DNA from: Proteiniborus ethanoligenes | Lineage (GTDB): Bacteria > Bacillota > Clostridia > Tissierellales > Proteiniboraceae | Assembly: GCF_900107485.1 (NCBI RefSeq) | Contig: NZ_FNQE01000026.1 | Coordinates: forward strand, 1-57,087 | Direction of reading: 5' to 3' | Length of the DNA: 57,087 bases | Part shown: positions 27,082 through 35,690 of the stretch, in pieces | Numbering within the stretch: the stretch's first letter is position 1 | Layout of the letters: every line of letters begins with the position of its first letter | The notes under the pieces: generated by a model | Database searches by the model: none | Told to the model about the DNA's origin: nothing | What the model saw: only the letters and a program-made list of their open reading frames with translations | Translations under genes and position numbers: made by a program

Positions 27082-28095
27082 TTAATGTTCTTTCATTTTT
27101 GGATCTAAAGCATCTCTTAGGCCATCAGCTAATAGGTTGAAGCTTAGCATTAATATAGCTAATACAATGACTGGAAACATAATGATATGCGGATAAATCA
27201 AAATAGATTTGTAACCATCGTTAATTAGCACTCCAAGAGAAGCCATTGGTGGCTGTAACCCTAGTCCTATAAAGGCTAAAAATGATTCATAAAAAATAGA
27301 ACTTGGAATTGAAAACATGCTCATAATAATTACTTGTCCAAATATATTCGGAAACAAATCCTTTCTAATTATGTCTAGAGTGCTTGAGCCTAAAGTTCTT
27401 GATGCTAAAATAAAATCCAACTCTTTTAGCTTCAATACCTGTGAGCGTACTACTCTACTCATACCTATCCAGCCTGTAATAACTAATGCCAAAGAAATCG
27501 AAAGTATTCCTGGATTTAATACCATGACAAATAAGGTAACTACTACTAAATTCGGAATACCACTTAAAATTTCTATAAATCTTTGCATAAATATATCTAC
27601 TTTCCCACCAATATAGCCTGATAAAAGACCATAGCTCATGCCAATAAGCATATCAATTATTACAGCCAAAAGAGCGATATATAGGGAAACTTGAGTTCCA
27701 ACCCAAACTCTTGTCCATATATCTCTTCCTAAGTTATCTGTTCCAAACCAGTAATATACATCGTGAAGTCCTTTTTCTTTGTATACGTTTACTCCTCCAA
27801 TTTCTCCATCTAATATACCAAGCTTTTCTATTACTGGAATTCTAGGAGGAAGATTCATATGCTCTGTTTTTATACTTTTATAAGTATGAGAGTTCATATA
27901 AGGTCCTATAAAAGCTAATGCGATAATTATTGTTATTAAAACAAATCCTATTAAGGCACCTTTATTTTGATAAAATCTTAAGCTTACATCCTTCCAAAAG
28001 CTTACACCCTCATACACTATATCCTTTTGCGTTTTCTCATCCCTAAATACTCTTTCAAAAGAGTTTCCACGAAAGCTAAGTCTTAAGTTTTCCAA
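27082..28095 (-). CDS. oppC: Oligopeptide ABC importer permease OppC-like
   Basis: A 337-residue permease. A soluble N-terminus of about 45 residues precedes the first of six hydrophobic segments. The EAA-type loop is ASRTLGSSTLDIIRKDLFPNI near residue 230. The stretch FGTDNLGRDIWTRVWVGT near 118 is the OppC signature. It directly follows oppB without a gap and pairs with it to form the channel. Confidence 0.92.
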   Translation of the reverse strand: MENLRLSFRGNSFERVFRDEKTQKDIVYEGVSFWKDVSLRFYQNKGALIGFVLITIIIALAFIGPYMNSHTYKSIKTEHMNLPPRIPVIEKLGILDGEIGGVNVYKEKGLHDVYYWFGTDNLGRDIWTRVWVGTQVSLYIALLAVIIDMLIGMSYGLLSGYIGGKVDIFMQRFIEILSGIPNLVVVTLFVMVLNPGILSISLALVITGWIGMSRVVRSQVLKLKELDFILASRTLGSSTLDIIRKDLFPNIFGQVIIMSMFSIPSSIFYESFLAFIGLGLQPPMASLGVLINDGYKSILIYPHIIMFPVIVLAILMLSFNLLADGLRDALDPKMKEH

Positions 28096-29034
28096 TTAAT
28101 TAGCCCCCTTTGCTATACGAATTCTAGGATCGATTACTCCGTATAAAATATCAATTATAAGCATCATCAAAATATAAAACATACTATAGAAAAAGGCTAT
28201 TGAAATAACTACATTAAAATCATTTACACTAATTGCAGTAACTAATAGGTCTCCAATTCCTGGTATTCCGAAAATTCTTTCTACAACTAAAGAACCTGTC
28301 ATCAAGCTTACAGTAATAGGCCCTAAAACTGTAATTACTGGTATAAGTGCATTTCTTACAGAATGCCTAAAAATTACTTTCCTAATCTTCAAGCCCTTGG
28401 CCTCAGCCAATGTAATGTACTCAGACCCTAAAACCTCTACAAGCTCTGTTCTCATAAATCTTGCTACCGTTGCAATTACAAACATAGATAATGCAATGGT
28501 GGGAAGAAGGCTCGACTTAAAGGATTGATAAATATCATAAGTAAAGGGAAATAATTTTAACTTGTATCCTAAGAAATAACTTAAGCCTAATGCGAATACA
28601 TAAGAGGGGACTGATATGCCAATTACTGCAAAAATCGTAGTAATAGTATCCCACTTTGTGTTCTTATTTACTGCAGCAACAATTCCAAGTATAAGTCCAA
28701 TAAAGGAGCCTAGCATTAAAGATTGTATACCTATTTTTATGGAAATAGATAGTCTGCTCTTTAACAAATCAGAGACAGCCGCATCTTTTTGTATGCTGTA
28801 TGAGTTCCCAAAATCACCCTTCAGTATGACGTTTTTTAAATATGAAATATATCTTATATACAAGGGCTTACCTAGCTCATATTTTTCATATAGCATTATA
28901 CGCTGTTCATCGCTTAGCTTTTCATCGTTAAATGGCGAACCTGGCATTAGCTCTAGTAATAGAAAGAGAACCGTTAGAATAATAAATAATGTAAGTATTG
29001 AAATAATTAATCTTTTTCGAATGTATTTAAGCAT
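28096..29034 (-). CDS. oppB: Oligopeptide ABC importer permease OppB-like
   Basis: A 312-residue permease with six hydrophobic segments. It starts LKYIRKRLIISILTLF. The periplasmic-type loop with MPGSPFNDEK and the EAA loop AEAKGLKIRKVIFRHSVRN near 215 are standard. The start is placed at the ATG at 29032-29034 after AAAGGAG. A longer reading from 29094 would begin inside the 36-base palindrome behind oppA and lacks a site. Confidence 0.92.
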   Translation of the reverse strand: MLKYIRKRLIISILTLFIILTVLFLLLELMPGSPFNDEKLSDEQRIMLYEKYELGKPLYIRYISYLKNVILKGDFGNSYSIQKDAAVSDLLKSRLSISIKIGIQSLMLGSFIGLILGIVAAVNKNTKWDTITTIFAVIGISVPSYVFALGLSYFLGYKLKLFPFTYDIYQSFKSSLLPTIALSMFVIATVARFMRTELVEVLGSEYITLAEAKGLKIRKVIFRHSVRNALIPVITVLGPITVSLMTGSLVVERIFGIPGIGDLLVTAISVNDFNVVISIAFFYSMFYILMMLIIDILYGVIDPRIRIAKGAN

Positions 29035-29073
29035 ATCAATCAACTCCTTTCTACCTGTCATAAATTCTTTATA

Positions 29074-29109
29074 ATTTAGGCCATAGATTTGCAAATCTAT
29101 GGCCTAAAT
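29074..29109 (-). other. Eighteen-pair perfect palindrome between oppA and oppB
   Basis: 29074-29091 is the exact reverse complement of 29092-29109. The RNA hairpin starts at the base next to the oppA stop and ends 39 bases before the oppB start. It is followed by TATAAAGAA, not a T tract. It therefore looks like a processing or 3' stabilising structure for the oppA part of the message, or a partial terminator, not a full stop. Confidence 0.7.
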
Positions 29110-30750
29110 CTATTCACTTATTTCTACATTCTTATAAATAAAGGTTGTACCAACAGTATGGCTTTCTATACCCTTTACCTTTGGATTGATTAAGAAAGTA
29201 TAACCACTCTGAAATAATGGTGCAACTATTGCATCTTTTTCTAATATAATTCTTTCTGCTTCTTTCATTGCTTCCCATCTTTTTTCTGGGTCACCTGCTA
29301 ATTCACCACGACTAACATCAAATATAATATTGTCGTACTCTTCGCTAGAATAATTTGGAGTATTAGAAGAACTGCCAGTCAAGAACAATTCTAGATAAGT
29401 TAGTGGGTCAGCATAATCAGGACCCCAACGAGTAACTCCAGCTTCAAAGTTTCCTCCACGCATTAACTCTAGACGATTTTTCTTTGGTTGTGCTTTTAGC
29501 TTCACAGTTAAACCTGGTAAATTAGTTTCAAGCTCAGCTTGGATGAACTCCGACATTTTCTTAATTGTTTCTGCATCATCAAATAATATTTCAACTTCAA
29601 TATTCTCTTTTCCTAATTCTGCTTTTGCTTTGTTCCAATATTCTAATGCTAGGTCTTTGTCATATTTAGCATAGGTAGTACCATCTTCACGGAAGTCCTT
29701 CCCATCAGGGCCTGTTGCCAACCCTATTGGAATAAAGAAATCAGCTGGCCTAGAGCCATCATTGAGTATTTTTATAGCAATATGCTCCTTGTTTATGGCA
29801 TGTGTAAAGGCTCTACGAATATTAATATTGCTAAATACTTCATTTTCGTGATTAAATGACATGTACCATAGGAAGCCACCGTCTACTTGGTTATAGCTTG
29901 GGCTTGATTTGTATTTATCAACAAGCTCCGATGAAATCTTTGCAACATCTAATTCATTAGATTCAAATTTCAATGCCGCAGTTTGGTTATCTTTTATAAT
30001 ACGAAAATCTATACCATCAATTTTAACTTTTTCAGCATCGTAGTAGTATGAATTTTTATCTAGCTTATATCCGTACCCTTTGTTCCATTCCACCATTTTA
30101 AAAGGTCCATTAGCAAGTAAATTTTCTGGCTCAAGAGCGTATTTATCTCCTTTTTCTGTTACAAACTTCTCATTTAGCGGAAAAAATGATGCGAAGGTAG
30201 TAAGAGATTTAAAATATGGAACTGGTCTATCTAAGGTAATCTTTAAAGTATAATCATCTATAGCTTCTATTCCTAATTCTTCCTTTGGAAGTTCTCCCTC
30301 TACAATCTTGCTTGCATTTTTCACACCAGCTACATCCATAATGAAGTTATATTCACTTGCAGTTTTAGGATCTACTAGTCTCCTCCAGCTAAATACAAAG
30401 TCATTAGCAGTTACAGGCTCTCCATTTGACCATTTTGCATTTTCTCTAAGCTTAAAAGTATATGTTAATCCATCATCGCTCACTTCTTCTGATAAGGCTA
30501 TTGCTGGAATTATATTTCCATCCTTATCTAAGGTATATAAACCTTCAATTGTTGCAGAAATAGTTTCAAAAGATAATTCATCTGTAGCAATATGCTGATC
30601 CATAGTTGCCAATTCAACATCCTTTGCTAGTCTTAAGTACTTTTTAGCAGAATCCTTAGTTGAATTGCTTTGTCCACATCCAGACAAGAATAAGGATAAA
30701 ACTAATGTTAAAATTAATAAAACAATTGATGATTTTGTTAATTTCTTCAT
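29110..30750 (-). CDS. oppA: Oligopeptide-binding lipoprotein OppA-like
   Basis: A 546-residue solute-binding protein of family 5. The signal peptide has a lysine-rich start, a long hydrophobic core and the lipobox LSGC (Cys near residue 25), so it is a lipoprotein outside the membrane. NEEDFVFSWRRL-like SBP5 features are seen as GEPVTANDFVFSWRRLVDP near 105, and DNQTAALKFESNELDVA and FNHENEVFSNINIRRAFTHAI follow. It captures peptides for the opp channel. It is the first gene after a consensus promoter. Confidence 0.93.
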   Translation of the reverse strand: MKKLTKSSIVLLILTLVLSLFLSGCGQSNSTKDSAKKYLRLAKDVELATMDQHIATDELSFETISATIEGLYTLDKDGNIIPAIALSEEVSDDGLTYTFKLRENAKWSNGEPVTANDFVFSWRRLVDPKTASEYNFIMDVAGVKNASKIVEGELPKEELGIEAIDDYTLKITLDRPVPYFKSLTTFASFFPLNEKFVTEKGDKYALEPENLLANGPFKMVEWNKGYGYKLDKNSYYYDAEKVKIDGIDFRIIKDNQTAALKFESNELDVAKISSELVDKYKSSPSYNQVDGGFLWYMSFNHENEVFSNINIRRAFTHAINKEHIAIKILNDGSRPADFFIPIGLATGPDGKDFREDGTTYAKYDKDLALEYWNKAKAELGKENIEVEILFDDAETIKKMSEFIQAELETNLPGLTVKLKAQPKKNRLELMRGGNFEAGVTRWGPDYADPLTYLELFLTGSSSNTPNYSSEEYDNIIFDVSRGELAGDPEKRWEAMKEAERIILEKDAIVAPLFQSGYTFLINPKVKGIESHTVGTTFIYKNVEISE

Positions 30751-30809
30751 AATGTAGACCCTCCTTTATTTATTCAAAATCTTCTCTAGAGAAATTTAAT
30801 ATAATAGCT

Positions 30810-30838
30810 ATTATATAGCTCGACTTTTTTACTGTCAA
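30810..30838 (-). promoter_or_regulatory. Consensus sigma-A promoter of the opp operon
   Basis: On the minus strand TTGACA (30833-30838), a 17-base spacer and TATAAT (30810-30815), a 12/12 match. Transcription would start near 30803, about 50 bases before oppA, whose ATG follows AAAGGAGGG. Confidence 0.88.
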
Positions 30839-30843
30839 TAAAA

Positions 30844-30858
30844 AATTTTCTGAATTTT
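30844..30858 (-). promoter_or_regulatory. Candidate CodY operator at the opp promoter
   Basis: AATTTTCTGAATTTT matches the known CodY consensus AATTTTCWGAAAATT at 13 of 15 positions and abuts the -35 box. CodY represses peptide transport genes in many Firmicutes when branched-chain amino acids are plentiful. In such A/T-rich DNA a chance match is possible; the position is what supports it. Confidence 0.45.
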
Positions 30859-30977
30859 GCATGTTATCGTTTTCCTGTTTCAATTATCACTCTAGTCTTA
30901 GTAATGCACTTGCTTGTTAATTTGTTCCATTAGTTACTTTGTAAGGGTCATCTCCGTTTTGTTTAAACACTTTATGA

Positions 30978-31012
30978 TTTTGCATATTTTGTTTTTTGCA
31001 ATATTTTGTTTT
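30978..31012. repeat. Two tandem copies of an 18-19 base motif upstream of oppA
   Basis: TTTTGCATATTTTGTTTT (30978-30995) is followed by TTTTGCAATATTTTGTTTT (30994-31012), differing by one inserted A. They lie about 140-170 bases upstream of the opp -35 box. They may be an operator for an unknown regulator or simple low-complexity DNA. Confidence 0.5.
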
Positions 31013-31048
31013 GTGTCCTGCATAATCGGGTGAAAACTAAAATAAAAG

Positions 31049-31090
31049 GCACTCAGCCTATAAAGAATTATTTCTTATAAAGCTGAGTGC
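31049..31090 (-). terminator. Terminator of rluF
   Basis: GCACTCAGC (31049-31057) pairs with GCTGAGTGC (31082-31090), with further A/T pairing inside. On the minus strand it is followed by CTTTTATTTTAG. Confidence 0.72.
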
Positions 31091-31133
31091 ATAAAATTAT
31101 TATTCCATTTCTGATTTAGCTTATTGAATATCC

Positions 31134-31832
31134 TTAAGATTTTGTAAAGTTTTTCATTACTCCTTTAAGTTCATCATCAGTTAGATTCCGCCAGGTTCCT
31201 ATCTTCAGTTTCCCAAGCTTAATATTCATTATCCTTATTCTTTGTAATTTAACTACTCTATAGCCAAACGCTTGACACATTCGTCTTATTTGACGATTTA
31301 ATCCCTGTGTGAGAATTATATTAAACACCCTATCATCTAATGGGGTTACTTTACATTGCTTAGTTACTGTGCCTAGTATCTTTACGCCACTAGACATTCC
31401 TTTTACAAATTCAGGAGTAATAGGCTTATCAACAGTAACTATATATTCTTTTTCATTGTTGTTTTCTGCTCTTAAAATTTTATTAACTATATCTCCATCA
31501 TTTGTTAGCAGTATTAATCCTTGTGAATCTTTATCTAGCCTTCCTATTGGGAATATTCTTTCTGGATAGTTAATAAAATCTATTATATTTCCTTTAATAT
31601 GCCTCTCAGTAGTACATGTAATGCCTACTGGTTTATTAAAAGCTATATAAACCCCTTGTTTTTTTTCACCTATTGGCTTGCCATCTACAAGAACTATATC
31701 TCCTGGTTCTACTATACTGCCTAACTCAGCATAATTATTGTTTATAGTGACTCGCTTCTCCACAATCATTTTATCTGCTTCTCGTCTGGAGCATATGCCT
31801 GTATCGCTTATATATTTATTAATTCGCATCAT
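31134..31832 (-). CDS. rluF: 23S rRNA pseudouridine synthase, RluF-like
   Basis: A 232-residue enzyme. An S4 RNA-binding domain occupies residues 1-60 ([19 protein letters not shown]). The catalytic domain has [20 protein letters not shown] near 95 with the catalytic aspartate, then [15 protein letters not shown]. In Escherichia coli RluF modifies U2604 (and tRNA-Tyr) and RluB U2605; SxGL wording and length suit RluF, but the exact site is inference. ATGATG start; the terminator follows 44 bases after the stop. Confidence 0.87.
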   Translation of the reverse strand: MMRINKYISDTGICSRREADKMIVEKRVTINNNYAELGSIVEPGDIVLVDGKPIGEKKQGVYIAFNKPVGITCTTERHIKGNIIDFINYPERIFPIGRLDKDSQGLILLTNDGDIVNKILRAENNNEKEYIVTVDKPITPEFVKGMSSGVKILGTVTKQCKVTPLDDRVFNIILTQGLNRQIRRMCQAFGYRVVKLQRIRIMNIKLGKLKIGTWRNLTDDELKGVMKNFTKS

Positions 31833-31963
31833 GAGTTTCCTTTCCTACCTTCACTTATTATTTTCACTATAAATTAGATTTACCCTATTTTATAATAAAA
31901 TTCAATTTAATATTATATGAAAAATAAAAATAAAGCTCTCCTGTTCCTTCTGAAAATAAAAAA

Positions 31964-31983
31964 AGCTACAATTAGGTAGCTTT
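31964..31983 (-). terminator. Terminator overlapping the mocA-like stop
   Basis: AAGCTAC (31964-31970) pairs with GTAGCTT (31977-31983), followed on the minus strand by seven T. The stop codon at 31972-31974 is in the loop. Confidence 0.82.
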
Positions 31984-32634
31984 CATTTGCAATTTTTGTT
32001 GTTTTTCTGATATGGCCTTTAATTTTTTGCAAATCATTAAATAATCCTCATATGTATCCATATCTAATAGTATTCCTTCATCATCAACTTCAATATGAAG
32101 AGCACTATCATTATGTTTTTTTAATAATGCCTTTAAACCACCTTGCCCATCAAACCTTAGAATCTCTGGAAATAATTTCGAAGATATTAACGGAGGATGA
32201 CCTCGCCTATTTTTATAAACAGGGTATATAATATCATGTTTGTCATAGTTTTGAGAAAGTATATCTATTGTTTGGTGCCTTACAATGGGAATATCTGCTG
32301 GCAATAAGAAAAAACCCTTTACATGTGAAGGAAGGGATTTAACTCCAGCAACAATAGATGAAAACATTCCCTCATTATAGTTTTTATTATACACCCATTT
32401 AATATCCATTTGTTCTAATATAGGCTTTAGCATATTAGCCTTGAAGCCAACGACTACAATAGTATTTTCAATTCCAGCTTCCAAAAAACTACTTATAGAA
32501 CTTTCTATAACAGTGGATTCACCTAAGGGAAGCAAGGGCTTAAAAGCCTCCATTCTTGATGAATAGCCTGCAGCCACTATAATAGCAGCTAAATCTCTTT
32601 TTATAGATTCTCTACTCCCTTCTACCCTATCCAT
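31972..32634 (-). CDS. MocA/MobA-like nucleotidyltransferase
   Basis: A 220-residue NTP transferase. The N-terminal motif AAIIVAAGYSSRM with FKPLLPLG binds the nucleotide. LLPADIPIVR near 100 holds the metal-binding aspartate and NRRGHPPLIS near 145 is typical of MocA. MocA adds CMP to molybdopterin to make the dinucleotide cofactor used by xanthine dehydrogenase-type enzymes. Its place behind a molybdenum hydroxylase operon supports that role. The start is placed at the ATG at 32632-32634 after GGCGGTGG. A GTG four codons earlier overlaps that site. Confidence 0.8.
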   Translation of the reverse strand: MDRVEGSRESIKRDLAAIIVAAGYSSRMEAFKPLLPLGESTVIESSISSFLEAGIENTIVVVGFKANMLKPILEQMDIKWVYNKNYNEGMFSSIVAGVKSLPSHVKGFFLLPADIPIVRHQTIDILSQNYDKHDIIYPVYKNRRGHPPLISSKLFPEILRFDGQGGLKALLKKHNDSALHIEVDDEGILLDMDTYEDYLMICKKLKAISEKQQKLQMKAT

Positions 32635-32720
32635 TATTATAACCACCGCCCCATTTCCTATTTACTAAATAGTAATAGCAATTAAATTAATTCTTGAAAA
32701 ATAAAAGCTTTAATTATAAA

Positions 32721-32774
32721 GGTGCTGCAAATCTTTATAGTCCAACAATCTAAGATTTTAAAGAAAGCAGCACC
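32721..32774 (-). terminator. Hairpin between the hydroxylase operon and mocA-like gene
   Basis: GGTGCTGC (32721-32728) pairs with GCAGCACC (32767-32774), extended by AAATCTT/AAGATTT inside. On the minus strand it is followed by TTTATAATT. It may partly end transcription before the mocA-like gene. Confidence 0.62.
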
Positions 32775-32801
32775 CTTAATTTATTTTAAATAACTAACCT
32801 C

Positions 32802-35159
32802 TTATTTCTTGCTGTTTGCTATTTTAAGCGCAACATTTTCCGGAGATAATGGTAATCTATCAAAGTTGATTCCTAATGCATCATATAGAGCATTTCCTAT
32901 TGCAGATGGTATAGAAATCATTGGATGCTCTCCGATACCACGAGCACCATAAGGTCCGTCTGTTTGTGGATTTTCTATATATATCGGAACAATTTCATCA
33001 GGAATATCCTTAGCTGTAGGAATCTTATTATCTGTAAATGAAGGATTTAATAGTCTTCCTTCAGGGCTGAACTTATATCCTTCAACTAAAGCAGAGCCTA
33101 TTCCTTGTAGAATTCCACCCATTACTTGCCCATCAACTAATTTTTTGTTAATTACTTGACCAATATCAAATGCTGATACAACTCTTAAAACATGAACTTC
33201 TCCAGTTTCAACATCTACTTCTACCTCTACTGCATGTGCACCGAAAGTCCATACTAGACCTGGTCTACCTTGACCTGTTTCTGGATGTGGGTTTGTTAAA
33301 CCACTTGCCATATAAACTCCATGGGAAATAAGTGGTCCACCAATACCATTACCATTCTCATACATATAACCCATTGATAGCTTTGTATATGGAATACGTC
33401 TTGCAGTATGGTGCACATGATAAATATATCCATCACCGTGTGTTAACTCATCCGGATGACATCTTAGTACCTGTGCTGCAACTTCCTTCATTTGTTGTAC
33501 CATGTTTCTTGCAGCCTTTTTAACTGCATTACCACCCATGAAAGTATATTTTGAAGCAACTGTGTTCCAATCATACGGATGTTTGTTTGTATCTACATCC
33601 CATACAACTTCAACATTCTCAACTGGTATACCTAGTTCTTCAGCAGCAACCTGAGCCATTATAGTATTAGCACCTTGCCCCATGTCTACAGCACCGATCA
33701 TAACCTTTACATGTCCGTCTTCATTCATTTGCATAATAGCTGCAGTAGATGTATAGCTAGGCATAGCTGGAGCTTTTTGTAGCATAGCAAAGCCTTTGCC
33801 ACGAATTTTCCCAGTTTTTATTTCTTTTTGACGTTCTTCTTCTGTTTTTCGTCCTGTCCAGCCAATTTCTTTCACAACTGCATTTAAGCAATCCTCTGGA
33901 CTACCAGTAGATTCATAAATTAATTCTCCACTTATAGTATGTGTCCCTGGACGAAGTAAGTTTTTCATCCTGAACTCATATGGATCCATTTCTAGCTTTT
34001 GTGCTATCATGTCCATATGTCTTTCTATTGCCCAATGTGTCTCTAAGTGACCAAATCCACGATATGCAGTACTAAAAACCTTGTTAGTATATAGTGTACG
34101 AGAATGTAGCTCTATGTTAGGCACTACATATGGACCTGCTCCAGAATAAACTGCTGTTTTACCAACGTTTACACCATAATCTGCATATGCACCGCTATCC
34201 CAGTCATGGTAAACTTCCATGGCTGTAATAGTACCATCCTTTTTAACACCAGTTTTTACCCTAGTTCTCATGCCTGCACGAGTAGGTAATAGATTAAATT
34301 CTTCTTCCCTAGTAGCCTTTAGCTTAACTGGACGTCCTTTAGCTGCTCTTGATAGAATAGTAACGAATGGTTCAAGGTGAATACCCGCTTTTCCTCCAAA
34401 GCCACCACCGATATATGGTACAATAACATGAACATCACTCTTAGCTATCCCTAATGATTTAGCTAGTAATTGACGTACAGCAAAAGGTGATTGAGCTGAA
34501 GACCAAATTTTAACCTTATTTGAATAAGGATCTGCTTGTGCTATAGTAACATGAGTTTCCATTGGAACGTGCGCCACTGCAGGCACAGATAGTTCATTCT
34601 CTATTATATAGTCTGCTTCTTCAAATCCTTTTTTAACATCGCCCTTTAAGGTTCTGTTCCAGCTTGCAATATTAGTATTTGGTTGTGGGAAGAAAACTCC
34701 TTCCATATGTTCATATGTGTGAAGATCCTCATGAACTAAAATCTTTCCTTCTAAGGATTCGTCTATAGTGTGTACAGCTGGTAACTCTTTATATTCAACC
34801 TTAATTAAAGAAACAGCACGTTCAGCAGTAGCCTCATCAACAGCTGCAACAGCTGCAACAATTTCGCCTTGATATCTTACTCTGTCTCTTGCAATTAAGT
34901 TTTTATCTACCATATATAAGCCCACTTTATAAGGGGCATCTTTTCCTGTAACAACAGCCTTAACCCCAGGGAGAGCCTCTGCAGCAGACGTATCAATAGA
35001 AACGATTTCTGCATGAGCATAAGGAGAATGTAAGCATTTTGCATGAAGCATCCCTGGAATCTCCATATCATGAACATAAATTGCTTGTCCCGTTACTTTT
35101 TCTTGTGCTTCTTTTCTTGAGTAGGACTTACCAATATGTTTATATTGTTTTTCACTCAT
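32802..35159 (-). CDS. Molybdenum hydroxylase large subunit (xanthine dehydrogenase family)
   Basis: A 785-residue molybdopterin-binding subunit. Seen in order are GQAIYVHDMEIPGMLHAK, IGGGFGGKAG near residue 252 (cofactor contact), TAYRGFGHLETHW near 362 and GARGIGEHPM near 745 with the catalytic glutamate. The AYRGFG loop has no cysteine, unlike carbon monoxide dehydrogenase (AYRCSF), so it is a hydroxylase. The substrate could be a purine, nicotinate or another heterocycle. Its ATG overlaps the stop of the small subunit (TAATG). Confidence 0.9.
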   Translation of the reverse strand: MSEKQYKHIGKSYSRKEAQEKVTGQAIYVHDMEIPGMLHAKCLHSPYAHAEIVSIDTSAAEALPGVKAVVTGKDAPYKVGLYMVDKNLIARDRVRYQGEIVAAVAAVDEATAERAVSLIKVEYKELPAVHTIDESLEGKILVHEDLHTYEHMEGVFFPQPNTNIASWNRTLKGDVKKGFEEADYIIENELSVPAVAHVPMETHVTIAQADPYSNKVKIWSSAQSPFAVRQLLAKSLGIAKSDVHVIVPYIGGGFGGKAGIHLEPFVTILSRAAKGRPVKLKATREEEFNLLPTRAGMRTRVKTGVKKDGTITAMEVYHDWDSGAYADYGVNVGKTAVYSGAGPYVVPNIELHSRTLYTNKVFSTAYRGFGHLETHWAIERHMDMIAQKLEMDPYEFRMKNLLRPGTHTISGELIYESTGSPEDCLNAVVKEIGWTGRKTEEERQKEIKTGKIRGKGFAMLQKAPAMPSYTSTAAIMQMNEDGHVKVMIGAVDMGQGANTIMAQVAAEELGIPVENVEVVWDVDTNKHPYDWNTVASKYTFMGGNAVKKAARNMVQQMKEVAAQVLRCHPDELTHGDGYIYHVHHTARRIPYTKLSMGYMYENGNGIGGPLISHGVYMASGLTNPHPETGQGRPGLVWTFGAHAVEVEVDVETGEVHVLRVVSAFDIGQVINKKLVDGQVMGGILQGIGSALVEGYKFSPEGRLLNPSFTDNKIPTAKDIPDEIVPIYIENPQTDGPYGARGIGEHPMISIPSAIGNALYDALGINFDRLPLSPENVALKIANSKK

Positions 35160-35689
35160 TATTTCAACTCCTCCCTTTCCCTTTTAGCTGCTGATTTAAC
35201 AGCATTAATGATTGGAATGTATCCTGTACAACGGCAGAAGTTGCCTGCAAGGGCTTCTCTGATTTCTTCTTCACTTGGCTCAGACTGTCTATCAAGCAAA
35301 GCACGTGCTGACATCAGCATACCAGGTGTACAAAATCCACATTGTAATGCGTCATGCTCAATGAATTCTTGTTGAAGAATAGATATTTCATTATCTCCAG
35401 CTAAACCTTCTACAGTAATTATGTTAGCTCCTTCAGCTTCAACCGCTAATACTAGGCAAGAGTTAACTGGCTTACCATTCATTATTATAGTACATGCTCC
35501 ACATTCACCTTCGCCACAGCCTTCTTTTGTACCAAAAAGCTTTAGCTTAGTATTCAGAAAATTCAATAAAGTCATGGTAGGATCAACCATTTCATGAACT
35601 TCTTCTCCATTTACAATACAGTTTACAGCTACAGGCGGCATTCCTGAATCTACATACTCAAAGCAATTACCTTTATGTTTTTCACACAT
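35159..35689 (-). CDS. Molybdenum hydroxylase [2Fe-2S] small subunit
   Basis: A 176-residue electron-transfer subunit. The first cluster uses GCGEGECGACTIIMNG near residues 58-70 and a later NSC; the second uses QCGFCTPGM near 115 and CRCTGY near 150. It has an extra N-terminal stretch MCEKHKGNCFEYVDSG with two more cysteines before the usual start of the ferredoxin-like fold. The gene follows the FAD subunit by one base and overlaps the large subunit. Confidence 0.93.
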   Translation of the reverse strand: MCEKHKGNCFEYVDSGMPPVAVNCIVNGEEVHEMVDPTMTLLNFLNTKLKLFGTKEGCGEGECGACTIIMNGKPVNSCLVLAVEAEGANIITVEGLAGDNEISILQQEFIEHDALQCGFCTPGMLMSARALLDRQSEPSEEEIREALAGNFCRCTGYIPIINAVKSAAKREREELK

Positions 35690-35690
35690 A

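Larger units (their letters stand above)
30751..31133. other. Regulatory intergenic region upstream of oppA
   Basis: 383 bases without a gene. It holds the oppA promoter, a CodY-like box, a tandem repeat at 30978-31012 and the rluF terminator, each listed separately. No ORF with a ribosome site was seen. Confidence 0.6.
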
